Positions 9,379 through 21,600 of a stretch of DNA of 64,000 nucleotides are shown here, one piece after another. The notes below the pieces were generated by a model. The model did not search any database, was not told the DNA's origin, and worked only from the letters and a program-made list of their open reading frames with translations. The stretch spans positions 6,270,001 to 6,334,000 of the forward strand of contig OX392532.1 in the NCBI GenBank assembly GCA_947623455.1, read 5' to 3'. The DNA comes from Mimachlamys varia. Lineage: Eukaryota > Mollusca > Bivalvia > Pectinida > Pectinidae. The position numbers and the translations under genes are program-made. Every line of letters starts with the position of its first letter. The first letter of the stretch is position 1.

Positions 9379-12300
9379 TGATATGGATTGCAAATTGTAG
9401 TATACAGTTTTATGAATACAATTTGGTTTACTTACAACATATAGGCAAGTGCAATACAGAATGTAAATATTATAACGAAAACATCACTAAATTGTCTCTT
9501 TGACCATATCTGATCAAGTCGTTGATTTTGCACAAGATTTCAGAGTAATTTCAAGGACAATCTCGAGACTCGGTATATATAATTATAGCACTGCAGTATT
9601 TACAACACCAATAACCGGCAGACATACTCGGGTCTGTAATTGTAAGAAGATGCGCGGAAAGCAGCACAGCAACAATTGGTTGAACAAATGCTTCCATTTC
9701 CAAAAGTTACAAAGAAACACCGTTACACGTATCTCTGATTTTAAAGCATTTACCGTCAACTCAGAGTTTTTGAGGAAGAAATTGGCGAACTGTAAAAAAA
9801 CGATTTTATAACTTGATAACTGAAGTTGTGTAATCTCGATATATCTGCAACAGTATCTTTTTCAATTTAAACATTTATCAGATAACTGCCGTTGTGATAG
9901 TATAAAAGTAGTATGTTGTTGAGGCAAAAACAACATTCATGTTTTAAATAAAATCTTTGAAATATTTAGGTAGGAAGGTAACACAGGAAGAAAACCATTT
10001 CTTTAACAAATAACTATAATATTTATATGGTTTATGATGACTTTATATGTAAAGCAGAGAGATCCTGACTTTACAGTAACGGTGCCTCTTAGAAAAATCT
10101 AGAACATTTTTGGGAAGCCACACGCCATTAATGTAAGAAAGGCTACCGGAAACAGGAGATATATTTTGTTTACCGTAACATAACACATAGCAGAAACCGA
10201 ATGTGTACGTGACTACTCGCTCACAGATATTTCCGCAAATCAGTTCGATGTAAATACAAATCAATTACGGTGAGGTCAATATGTGATACTTACCTGGTAT
10301 ATTCTATAAGTCAGTATTACACCATTTTATATTAAATATGAAGCTTGTTTGCAAAAGACAAAAATTGCACTAACAATTATCTATATTGATCAAGCATGAG
10401 ATTTACAGTGGGGCACTGTATGACGTCATAACGATCGGATATCACAAAATATGGACCTCCACCTGATCATATTATTGGGAATCGAGGAAAATCGGACTAT
10501 ATGATCTAATAAACTATATATTTGTTTGGAAATAATAACATGAAATAAACAGTGGCGTAGCAAATCTATTTTGAATGTGTATGATGACAGCCCCCTGGTC
10601 AACGTCCTATCTAACTAAGAGGGGGTTAAGATAAATTTTCGATAAAAATCCCCCTGTCAATGGTTATCAAGTCTTTAGGGATCGGGTGTTTGTTATTGAT
10701 TGATCAGATTAACCCTCTAAAAAGGCTAAGCTTACTCTAAACACATTAGAATTTAGGTCCAAAACTAGTTTTAACAAATTCTCAGGTCCCTGTGGTAGAG
10801 CCATCCACTAGTAAACCACACTGGCAAGAGGCATTAATATGGGAAGTATTCGAAAATCAGATTTTATTAAAAGTAAAACTGATGTTTTTACACGACATTG
10901 ACATTGTTTGAGAACAAATATTTTCTTTGCCTACGACTGAATCATAAGAAATACATGTAAGTTAGGCCTAACGCCTTAAAAAAATATATCATGCTTCGAT
11001 GGTGTTTTGAAAGAGAGGACTTTTCAAAATAGCTGATTAAATTTACAATTCAAACTCCTGAAAGATTCCTTGTGCGAATCAAAGGTAAGGTAAAAGTTCA
11101 AGTATTGAATAAATAATATTTGAACAGCATTCGATTTACAATTTATTTTCATGGGTCCTTTTTGTAAAGGCCGCCTCAGGCCTACATCTTATTTATAGCC
11201 TAGGCCTAAGTGTTTTGTGCGATGTCGGATGTGCGATTTATTGGGTCTCCGTGGCTATTTAATGATTATAACGGGCCTCCAAGTCAGAACGAACCTAACA
11301 TTACCTTACTTAGACCTCTTATGACTTAGGCTACGTACTCATCTTCAAGCCGTCTGTGTGATTTGTGTTCGATTTCATCTTGGTAATCCCTATTTCAGGG
11401 TCTGAAAATCTGATACGAGAAGTCCTGCACACAAAAAGGGCCTTACAACGTTTAACGTGTCTATAAGACAGACCAACACTACGAAATAATGTACTGTTTA
11501 CACAATGAATCACAGGTAAAGACCATATAGTGTATCAGTTAAATACAAGCTGACACTCTTAACAAAACGTACCTGTAGGCCTAAAATGTCAAAGTGTGAA
11601 CTTAGAAATCAATCCACATTCTCCCGCCGTCTTGAGTGCATAACATCCGGTTATGGCTAATATTCAAAACGCTTATCGGTGATCATTTTCCGGATTATTA
11701 TGTTTTAATATATTGAATATATTAAGATTGAGGTGTAGCTAGACTTTTGAAATTTGAAGGACTGTTTTTTATTTGTTGATGAATAATAGTTATACCTTGA
11801 TTTCTAGAGGAATCAAAGAATCGTTATCTATTTTGTTCCGTTTTCCAAAAAAAAATAAAAAAAAATGGCTTCAACAAACGTGTTCATTGTACATGGTTAA
11901 AACAAACATTATACATGTTTTAAAACTTGTTTTATTATGTATATAAAAATATAATCTTTATACTTAAAAGATGAAAATGTATATGATAGTAAATACATGG
12001 CACATTCACACTTAATATAAGTGTAAAACAATCGATGATAAACTATAGCGACGAAGTAAAATATTAGTGTACACAGAGCGTTGGACTAAAATTGTCATTT
12101 AATATAACCTAAAGCGATGATTAAAAAAACACGTATGCAACCCTTTAAGGATTGAATAAGATGATCACATATAATTTAAACTCATGCCAGAGTATATATA
12201 CTTGGGGCAAGTAAAGATTATCACGTTTCTATATTTAGTCAACCAGAAGCGACACACTTAGTCTAACAAATTTTCGAAACTTGTAGGCCTATAGTAAATG

Positions 12301-12503
12301 TGCAAAAAAACATCACCATGCCTGCTCCTGAGGTTAACATCTCATTGTCACTCAAAATAAAATGGTGGTAGCGAGTGTCTTTAAAAAGTCTAAACTCTGA
12401 CATCATTTCAACTCGTTGCTTGCATTCCGTCATTAGATGTTGACCAGTCTAGCCGCCCTAACAAGGAGTTATCCGCAGAGGTGCTGGACTATCAGCACAT
12501 GAG

Positions 12504-12522
12504 TGACGTCACAGTGACGTCA
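12504..12522. promoter_or_regulatory. Two CRE-type palindromes TGACGTCA 11 bp apart
   Basis: Two perfect TGACGTCA sites start at 12504 and 12515, one helical turn apart. CREB/ATF bZIP proteins bind this octamer. They lie just beyond the gene B stop codon, so they are in its 3' UTR or belong to an unannotated promoter. Confidence 0.35.
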
Positions 12523-12604
12523 GGCAGTCGACACTTGTTTATGTGACGTTTGGCGGACATCGTTGGTTAACAGACGTGTTCTAGGATCGATGTCGGTTTA
12601 CACC

Positions 12605-13842
12605 TCATATCTGTGACTGTCTCGATCCGCCGGGTTGACCTAAATACACGCCATGATTGTCGTTCTTTTGACGATAATCACGATCCCCTTGTCTGATTGG
12701 TGTGTCTTTATACTCTGGCTGACGGGAAGGGGCGCCCCTTGCTGGAGTAGAGGAATAAGGTGCATACCCCGGACCGCCCCTACCCTCGTTTGTGGAGGGG
12801 TACACGGGAGGCGGATCATTCCAGTTTGATTTATCCCTGCTTGTTTTTCCTGCTGTGTGTGATGATTGCTTGTCTGACGGATGTGACGCATGTCTGTCTG
12901 ACGGATATGACGTATTTCTGTCAGATGGATATGACGTATTCCTGTCAGTCGGATATGACGTATTTCTGTCAGGCGGATGTGACGAATGTCTATCGGGTAG
13001 ATAGGAGGTATTTTTGTCAGACGGATGAGGGAGTTGTGACGTTTCTCTGATTGGTTGACGTGGCGTGTGTCTGTCGGGTTTATATACAGTGTTTCTATCC
13101 GGGGGATGAAGCGTCCTTCCGTCTGGAGAATATGGCGTTTTGCTCTCCACACTATATTGTTGAGGCTGTGATGGTGGACCTGGCCTTAATTCTGATTTGG
13201 GTTTCTGTTTCTCCCCGTTGTCCCTAGGCATAGCGTATCTGTCGCGTGGGTTGACCCCTTGGGGAGCTGTGTAAGGGTGTTCATCCTGTCTTTTACCCAA
13301 GGCCTGGTATGGTTTATCACTATGACCTGGGTATGGCGAGATCTCCTCAGGATGGCTTTTATGTTGATGAAGGTTTTGATTTTTTTCTGGTTCATGTCTT
13401 TGAGTGTTTCCACCGATAGGACGATTATTGTAATTATCATTAGCCTGTTTTTCCAGTCTACGACTATCTAATTCTATTTCCCGAGGAGCGGATGGTTGGG
13501 CTGAGGAGCGTTGCCCTTGGTAACCTTGAACTTTAGGAGGACTGAGCTGTCCGTTCTTGGACGTAGGGTCCAACTTTACGGGGCCCTCTGCTGAACGACC
13601 AGGTGCATTGTCTGTAGGGCTGGGATCACGATGACCAGGTCTGGGAGGTTTGGACAGTTGCTCCTGGTGAATGGGTGTTTCCGCTGTCCCGGGGCCGCGG
13701 CGTCTGGACCGGGGGTAGTTCCCCTGACCTTCACTGAATCCTCGATTTTGTGTTCCCCCGTTTGGTTGTGTAATGGTGGAGGGACCGTCCGTAGCAGTTT
13801 GACCGTTTTCTCCCCTAATGAGCTTTGGGCGACGACGCCGTC
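12605..13842 (-). CDS. Gene B exon B4: cytoplasmic Pro/Ser/Arg-rich tail of a Shisa-like membrane protein
   Basis: Last exon of a four-exon gene (30660-30729, 15048-15213, 14460-14608, 12605-13842; 1623 nt, predicted 540 aa). It encodes about residues 129-540. An Arg cluster (RRRRRPK) directly after the membrane exon is a stop-transfer and orientation signal. The tail is disordered, with Pro, Ser, Gln, Arg and Asp dominant. It contains 8-residue repeats of the type (R/K)(N/H)TSYPSD, about ten degenerate copies coded at 12880-13120. A PPxY motif (DPPPVYP, codons at 12800-12811) could bind WW-domain proteins such as Nedd4-family ubiquitin ligases. PY motifs after a Cys-rich ectodomain and one TM helix are typical of Shisa/CYYR1/WBP1/VOPP1-like proteins. 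The acceptor is TTCTTCAG|GA, phase 1; the stop is TGA at 12605-12607. Family placement is inferred from layout, not alignment. Confidence 0.8.
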
Positions 13843-14459
13843 CTGAAGAAAAATAAATGTGAATTATTGGCAAGCTACAATATTTACAAAATACAGATGA
13901 TAAGCCAACTGATCATTTTTGTATCTATTGATTTTGTCTGTGGAGTGTCGATCAGCTGATATTCACACATGTGGTCTACAAAATTGATTATTTATTACCA
14001 AAAAAACGTCGGAAAGGTCATATTCCCTAACTGAAAAATAGCCTGTTAGACATTAGAACGTATATATACGGTCGAGGGGGGAATAACTCCATTTTATTGC
14101 CTTAACCTTTTTAAGTTTTATTTCATTTTTTCTATATACACACACAATATTTATTAAACGGTATAGGCACAAACTAGGTTCCTACAGTTTTACAACAGGC
14201 AGCCGTTATACAATCTGTACATTCTGTCATAGTAGGCACAATCTGTTCATAAACAGAACGACTAGTATGTACACACATTTCGGTTAAGTCAACTAGCATA
14301 TGTTTAATTATTCAAGGCTCCAGACAGGAGATAAAAAGAATTTTGAGTTGTCACAATTTGTTCGTTTTATTTATGGGGGTGAGGGGGGGGGGGGGTCACG
14401 TTTGTAGCTATATTAAGTACAGAACACTTACCAATGTAAACAATATTAAATTAACTTAC

Positions 14460-14608
14460 TGGTGGACATCCTGTACAGTCGGTACATGGCCCGACCCACG
14501 GGATCCTTGTCCCGTCTCCATCGTCCGTATACGTACACAAATATTACAAACAATGTAACTAGTCCTATCAGGACACCGAGCACAATCCCCGTCACAGCAC
14601 CACTACTC
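14460..14608 (-). CDS. Gene B exon B3: transmembrane segment
   Basis: 149 nt with acceptor GGTTACAG|G and donor CCACCA|GTAAGTT, phases 2-to-1, matching both neighbours. It encodes residues 79-129. A single hydrophobic helix (AVTGIVLGVLIGLVTLFVIF and the next VYVY, residues about 83-106) is followed by basic GRWRRDKD and RAMYRLYRM. This places the C-terminal tail in the cytosol. Confidence 0.8.
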
Positions 14609-14925
14609 CTGTAACCAAACAAATCCTATCTTAGTTGTGTACCTTTGCTGAGAGACAGAGACTGTTAATTCAAGTTGAAACACTATGCAAATACTGTGGT
14701 ATCGATGTTAAAAACTATTGAGTACAAGATAACTACACGACAGGAACATGCCCAGACACTGTAACCAAGAAAAATAATACTTAAACCATATATTGTCAAA
14801 TTACTACTTTTCAGTGTAATTATTTCAAGGTTTTCAGAAAGGATTACCAATATCAGAACTAGAACAACCATACAAAAGGGACGGAAATTAAAGTAAAGAT
14901 TGACAAGAAGATTTTGAGATTTAAC

Positions 14926-14979
14926 CCCCACTCACCCCTCCCCCGCCCCCGCCCCCAGCCCCACAACCCCTCCCACCCC
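14926..14979 (-). other. C-rich tract (G-rich on the transcribed sense strand)
   Basis: Between exons B2 and B3 the plus strand is almost pure C with single interruptions (CCCCTCCCCCGCCCCCG...). The gene B transcript therefore carries at least six runs of three or more G with 1-4 nt loops, a strong G-quadruplex motif close upstream of the B3 acceptor. Confidence 0.6.
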
Positions 14980-15047
14980 GAGGTACGGTTATTTACAATA
15001 TCATCATTATCTCCTATGTCGCAGACAGGTTTGTCACTAGTACTTAC

Positions 15048-15213
15048 AGGTGTCCGTCCGCGTTCCGGAACGTTGAATCACATTGGTTGCAGCAGTACAC
15101 ATTCGGGTAGTAACCGCAGCAGGCAACGTCACAAACCTGATCTACGTAGCTGGGTGTCGTGGAGCTGAGGTTGTAATACACACGGACCATGCATTCCGCC
15201 TCCACCCCCGGGC
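15048..15213 (-). CDS. Gene B exon B2: Cys-rich ectodomain
   Basis: 166 nt, acceptor GTTGACAG|GC, donor CACCT|GTAAGT, phases 1-to-2. It encodes residues 24-79 with PGVEAEC, an N-glycosylation sequon (NLS, residue 38), and a compact cysteine block C51...CC(55-56)GYYPNVYCC(64-65)NQC68. Paired cysteines around a Tyr-rich centre before a single TM helix recall Shisa and CYYR1 ectodomains. The acceptor region is triplicated (15204-15410). Using the most distal copy at 15351 would add 46 in-frame codons. Confidence 0.75.
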
Positions 15214-15410
15214 CTGTCAACACATAACGTACAAATATAATTAAGTGTTGTTCGGCTATACACTCTATCTCCACCCCGGGCCTGTCAACACATAACGTAC
15301 AAATATAATTAAAGTGTTGTTCGGCTATACACTCTATCTCCAACCCCGGGCCTGTCAACACATAACGTACAAATATGATTAAGTGTTGTTTGGCTGTACA
15401 TTCTATCTCC
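15204..15410. repeat. About 69-bp tandem repeat made of the B2 intron-exon junction (3 copies)
   Basis: Three copies of the same junction (minus strand: AATATAATTTGTACGTTA-like intron end, GTTGACAG, then GCCCGGGG(G)TGGAG exon start) occur with acceptors ending at 15214, 15282 and 15352. Spacings are 68 and 70 bp. Only the first leads into the full exon; the others are decoy 3' splice sites. Confidence 0.85.
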
Positions 15411-15626
15411 TGGGGATCTCAGTAGTTAAACATCACATGGTAATATAAGTGAAGTCTGCGATCCGCCTCCACCCCGGTACCAACCATCGGCACAAATCAT
15501 TATACATTGTATTTTCATAGGTGGAGCCCGTACCACAGCTTTAGGCGAAACATGGAGTCTGCCCGACCCCCCGGGCTGTATCCCCAAACATGTGATCGTA
15601 CATGTCGAAATCAGTAATCCATTAAG

Positions 15627-18600
15627 TCTAGTGACACTGGTGGTTTGTTTGGTCTAGTGACACTGGTGGTTTGTTTGGTCTAGTGACACTGGTGGTTTGT
15701 TTGGTCTAGTGACACTGGTGATTTGTTTGGTCTAATGACACTGGTGGTTTGTTTGGTCTAGTGACAATGGTGATTTGTTTTGTTTAGTGACACTGGTGGT
15801 TTGTTCGGTCTAGTGACACTGGTGGTTTGTTTGATCTAGTGACACTGGTAATTTGTTTGGTCTAGTGACACTGGTGGTTTGTTTGGTCCAGTGACACTGG
15901 TGATTTGTTTGGTCTAGTGACACTGGTGGTTTGTTTGGTCCAGTGACACAGGTGATTTGTTTGGTCTAGTGACACTGGTGATTTGTTTGGTCTAGTGACA
16001 CTGGTGATTTGTTTGGTCTAGTGACACTGGTGATTTGTTTGGTCTAGTGACACTGGTGGTTTGTTTGGTCCAGTGACACAGGTGATTTGTTCGGTCTAGT
16101 GACACTGGTGGTTTGTTTGGTCTAGTGACACTGGTGGTTTGTTTAGTTTAGTGACACTGGTGATTTGTTTGGTCTAGTGACAATGGTGATTTTAGTGACA
16201 CTGGTGGTTTGTTTGGTCCAGTGACACTGGTGATTTGTTTGGTCTAGTGACACTGGCGATTTGTTTGGTCCAGTGACACAGGTGATTAGTTTGGTCCAGT
16301 GACACTGGTGATTTGTTTAGTCTAGTGACACTGGTGATTTGTTTGGTCTAGTGACACTGGTGGTTTGTTTGGTCTAGTGACACTGGTGGTTTGTTTGGTC
16401 TAGTGACACTGGCGATTTGTTTGGTCTAGTGACACTGGTGATTTGTTTGGTCCAGTGACACTGGTGATTTGTTTAGTCTAGTGACACTGGTGATTTGTTT
16501 GGTCTAGTGACACTGGTGGTTTGTTTGGTCCAGTGACACTGGCGATTTGTTTGGTCTAGTGACACTGGTGGTTTGTTTTGTCTAGTGACACTGGTGGTTT
16601 GTTTGGTCCAGTGACACTGGTGATTTGTTTGGTCTAGTGACACTGGTGGTTTGTTTGGTCTAGTGACACTGGTGGTTTGTTTGGTCCAGTGACACTGGTG
16701 ATTTGTTTGGTCCAGTGACACTGGTGATTTGTTTGGTCAAGTGACACTGGTGGTTTGTTTTGTCTAGTAACACTGGTGGTTTGTTTGGTCCAGTGACACT
16801 GGCGATTTGTTTGGTCTAGTGACACTGGTGGTTTGTTTTGTCTAGTGACACTGGTGGTTTGTTTGGTCCAGTGACACTGGCGATTTGTTTGGTCTAGTGA
16901 CACTGGTGATTTGTTTGGTCTACTGACACTGGTGGTTTGTTTTGTCTAGTGACACTGGTGGTTTGTTTGGTCCAGTGACACTGGTGATTTGTTTGGTCCA
17001 GTGACACTGGTGATTTGTTTGGTCTAGTGACACTGGTGGTTTGTTTTGTCTAGTGACACTGGTGGTTTGTTTGGTCCAGTGACACTGGCGATTTGTTTGG
17101 TCTAGTGACACTGGTGGTTTGTTTTGTCTAGTGACACTGGTGGTTTGTTTGGTCCAGTGACACTGGTGATTTGTTTGGTCTAGTGACACTGGTGGTTTGT
17201 TTTGTCTAGTGACACTGGTGGTTTGTTTTGTCTAGTGACACTGGTGATTTGTTTAGTCTAGTGACACTGGTGATTTGTTTGGTCTAGTGACACTGGTGGT
17301 TTGTTTGGTCTAGTGACACAGTTGATTTGTTTGGTCTAGTGACACTGGTGGTTTGTTTGGTCTAGTGACACTGGCGATTTGTTTGGTCCAGTGACACAGG
17401 TGATTTGTTTGGTCCAGTGACACTGGTGATTTGTTTAGTCTAGTGACACTGGTGATTTGTTTGGTCTAGTGACACTGGTGGTTTGTTTGGTCTAGTGACA
17501 CTGGCGATTTGTTTGGTCTAGTGACACTGGTGGTTTGTTTTGTCTAGTGACACTGGTGGTTTGTTTGGTCCAGTGACACTGGTGATTTGTTTGGTCTAGT
17601 GACAATGGTGATTTGTCTAGTGACACTGGTGGTTTGTTTGGTCTAGTGACACTGGTGGTTTGTTTGGTCTAGTGACACTGGTGATTTGTTTGGTCTAGTG
17701 ACACTGGTGGTTTGTTTGGTCCAGTGACACAGGTGATTTGTTTGGTCTAGTGACACTGGTGGTTTGTTTGGTCTAGTGACACTGGTGGTTTGTTTAGTTT
17801 AGTGACACTGGTGATTTGTTTGGTCTAGTGACAATGGTGATTTTAGTGACACTGCTGGTTTGTTTGGTCCAGTGACACTAGTGATTTGTTTGGTCTAGTG
17901 ACACTGGCGATTTGTTTGGTCCAGTGACACAGGTGATAAGTTTGGTCCAGTGACACTGGTGATTTGTTTAGTCTAGTGACACTGGTGATTTGTTTGGTCT
18001 AGTGACACTGGTGGTTTGTTTGGTCTAGTGACACTGGTGGTTTGTTTGGTCTAGTGACACTGGCGATTTGTTTGGTCCAGTGACACAGGTGATTTGTTTG
18101 GTCCAGTGACACTGGTGATTTGTTTAGTCTAGTGACACTGGTGGTTTGTTTGGTCCAGTGACACTGGCGATTTGTTTGGTCTAGTGACACTGGTGATTTG
18201 TTTGGTCTAGTGACACTGGTGGTTTGTTTTGTCTAGTGACACTGGTGGTTTGTTTGGTCCAGTGACACTGGTGATTTGTTTGGTCCAGTGACACTGGTGA
18301 TTTGTTTGGTCTAGTGACACTGGTGGTTTGTTTTGTCTAGTGACACTGGTGGTTTGTTTGGTCCAGTGACACTGGTGATTTGTTTGGTCTAGTGACACTG
18401 GTGGTTTGTTTTGTCTAGTGACACTGGTGGTTTGTTTGGTCCAGTGACACTGGTGATTTGTTTGGTCTAGTGACACTGGTGGTTTGTTTTGTCTAGTGAC
18501 ACTGGTGGTTTGTTTTGTCTAGTGACACTGGTGATTTGTTTAGTCTAGTGACACTGGTGATTTGTTTGGTCTAGTGACACTGGTGGTTTGTTTGGTCTAG

Positions 18601-21600
18601 TGACACTGGTGATTTGTTTGGTCTAGTGACACTGGTGGTTTGTTTGGTCTAGTGACACTGGCGATTTGTTTGGTCCAGTGACACAGGTGATTTGTTTGGT
18701 CCAGTGACACTGGTGATTTGTTTAGTCTAGTGACACTGGTGATTTGTTTGGTCTAGTGACACTGGTGGTTTGTTTGGTCTAGTGACACTGGCGATTTGTT
18801 TGGTCTAGTGACACTGGTGGTTTGTTTTGTCTAGTGACACTGGTGGTTTGTTTGGTCCAGTGACACTGGTGATTTGTTTGGTCTAGTGACAATGGTGATT
18901 TGTCTAGTGACACTGGTGGTTTGTTTGGTCTAGTGACACTGGTGGTTTGTTTTGTCTAGTGACACTGGTGGTTTGTTTGGTCTAGTGACACTGGTGATTT
19001 GTTTGGTCTTGTGTCACGGTTGGTTTGTTTGGTCCAGTGACACTGGTGATTTGTTTGGTCTAGTGACACGGGTAATTTGTCTAGTGACACTGGTGGTTTG
19101 TTTGGTCCAGCGACACGGGTGATTTGTCTAGTGACACTGTTGGTTTGTTTGGTCCAGTGACACGGGTGATTTGTCTAGTGACACTGGTGGTTTGTTTGAT
19201 CCAGTGACACTGGTAATTTGTCTAGTGACACTGGTGATTTGTTTGGTCTAGTGACACTGGTGATTTGTTTGGTCTAGTGACATGGGTGGTTTGTTTGATC
19301 CAGTGACACTGGTAATTTGTCTAGTGACACTGGTGATTTGTTTGGTCCAGTGACACTGGTAATTTGTTTGGTCTAGTGACATGGGTGGTTTGTTTGGTCT
19401 AGTGACACGGAGGATTTGTCTAGTGACACTGGTGGTTTGTTTGGTCCAGTGACACGGGTGATTTGTCTAGTGACACTGGTGGTTTGTTTGATCCAGTGAC
19501 ACTGGTAATTTGTCTAGTGACACTGGTGATTTGTTTGGTCTAGTGACACTGGTGATTTGTTTGGTCTAGTGACACTGGTGGTTTGTTTGGTCTAGTGACA
19601 CTGGTGATTTGTTTAGTCTAGTGACACTGGTAATTTGTTTGGTCTAGTGACATGGGTGGTTTGTTTGGTCTAGTGACAATGGTGGTTTGTTTGATCTAGT
19701 GACACTGGTGGTTTGTTTGATCTAGTGACACTGGTGATTTGTTTGGTCTAGTGACATGGGTGATTTGTTTGGTCTTGTGTCACGGGTGGTTTGTTTGGTC
19801 TTGTGTCACGGGTGGTTTGTTTGGTCTAGTGACACTGGTGGTTTGTTTGGTCTAGTGACAATGGTGGTTTGTTTGATCTAGTGACACTGGTGGTTTGTTT
19901 TGTCTAGTGACACTGGTAATTTGTTTGGTCTAGTGACATGGGTGATTTGTTTGGTCTTGTGTCACGGGTGGTTTGTTTGGTCTAGTGACACTGGTGGTTT
20001 GTTTGGTCTAGTGACACTGGTGATTTGTTTGGTCTAGTGACACTGGTGGTTTGTTTGGTCTAGTGACAATGGTGGTTTGTTTGATCTAGTGACACTGGTG
20101 ATTTGTTTGGTCTAGTGACAATGGTGATTTGTTTGGTCCAGTGACACGGGTGATTTGTCTAGTGACACTGGTGGTTTGTTTGGTCCAGTGACACTGGTAT
20201 TTTGTCTAGTGACACTGGTGGTTTGTTTGGTCCAGTGACACAGGTGATTTGTTTGGTCTTGTGACACTGGTGGTTTGTTTGGTCTAGTGACACTGGTGGT
20301 TTGTTTAGTTTAGTGACACTGGTGATTTGTTTGGTCTAGTGACAATGGTGATTTTAGTGACACTGGTGGTTTGTTTGGTCCAGTGACACTGGTGATTTGT
20401 TTGGTCTAGTGACACTGGCGATTTGTTTGGTCCAGTGACACAGGTGATAAGTTTGGTCCAGTGACACTGGTGATTTGTTTAGTCTAGTGACACTGGTGAT
20501 TTGTTTGGTCTAGTGACACTGGTGGTTTGTTTGGTCTAGTGACACTGGTGGTTTGTTTGGTCTAGTGACACTGGCGATTTGTTTGGTCCAGTGACACAGG
20601 TGATTTGTTTGGTCCAGTGACACTGGTGATTTGTTTAGTCTAGTGACACTGGTGATTTGTTTGGTCTAGTGACACTGGTGGTTTGTTTGGTCTAGTGACA
20701 CTGGCGAATTGTTTGGTCTAGTGACACTGGTGGTTTTTTTTGTCTAGTGACACTGGTGGTTTGTTTGGTCCAGTGACACTGGTGATTTGTTTGGTCTAGT
20801 GACACTGGTGGTTTGTTTGGTCTAGTGACACTGGTGGTTTGTTTGGTCCAGTGACACTGGTGATTTGTTTGGTCCAGTGACACTGGTGATTTGTTTGGTC
20901 AAGTGACACTGGTGGTTTGTTTTGTCTAGTGACACTGGTGGTTTGTTTGGTCCAGTGACACTGGCGATTTGTTTGGTCTAGTGACACTGGTGGTTTGTTT
21001 TGTCTAGTGACACTGGTGGTTTGTTTGGTCCAGTGACACTGGCGATTTGTTTGGTCTAGTGACACTGGTGATTTGTTTGGTCTAGTGACACTGGTGGTTT
21101 GTTTTGTCTAGTGACACTGGTGGTTTGTTTGGTCCAGTGACACTGGTGATTTGTTTGGTCCAGTGACACTGGTGATTTGTTTGGTCTAGTGACACTGGTG
21201 GTTTGTTTTGTCTAGTGACACTGGTGGTTTGTTTGGTCCAGTGACACTGGTGATTTGTTTGGTCTAGTGACACTGGTGGTTTGTTTTGTCTAGTGACACT
21301 GGTGGTTTGTTTGGTCCAGTGACACTGGTGATTTGTTTGGTCTAGTGACACTGGTGGTTTGTTTTGTCTAGTGACACTGGTGGTTTGTTTTGTCTAGTGA
21401 CACTGGTGATTTGTTTAGTCTAGTGACACTGGTGATTTGTTTGGTCTAGTGACACTGGTGGTTTGTTTGGTCTAGTGACACTGGTGATTTGTTTGGTCTA
21501 GTGACACTGGTGGTTTGTTTGGTCTAGTGACACTGGCGATTTGTTTGGTCCAGTGACACAGGTGATTTGTTTGGTCCAGTGACACTGGTGATTTGTTTAG

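Larger units (their letters stand above)
8473..12604. other. Intergenic region between gene A and the 3' end of gene B
   Basis: AT-rich with no convincing exons. It contains a 16-base C run (about 8542-8557), a 123-bp duplication (9138-9378), a minus-strand AATAAA at 11931-11936 that could end the gene B transcript, and a pair of CRE palindromes (12504-12522). ORFs at 9500-9811 (+) and 10043-10264 (-) have no recognisable features. Confidence 0.5.

Noticed and set aside
12640..13471. Other-frame ORFs over exon B4 (170 aa minus; 70-96 aa plus)
   Set aside because: Shadows caused by the octapeptide-coding repeats of the gene B tail.
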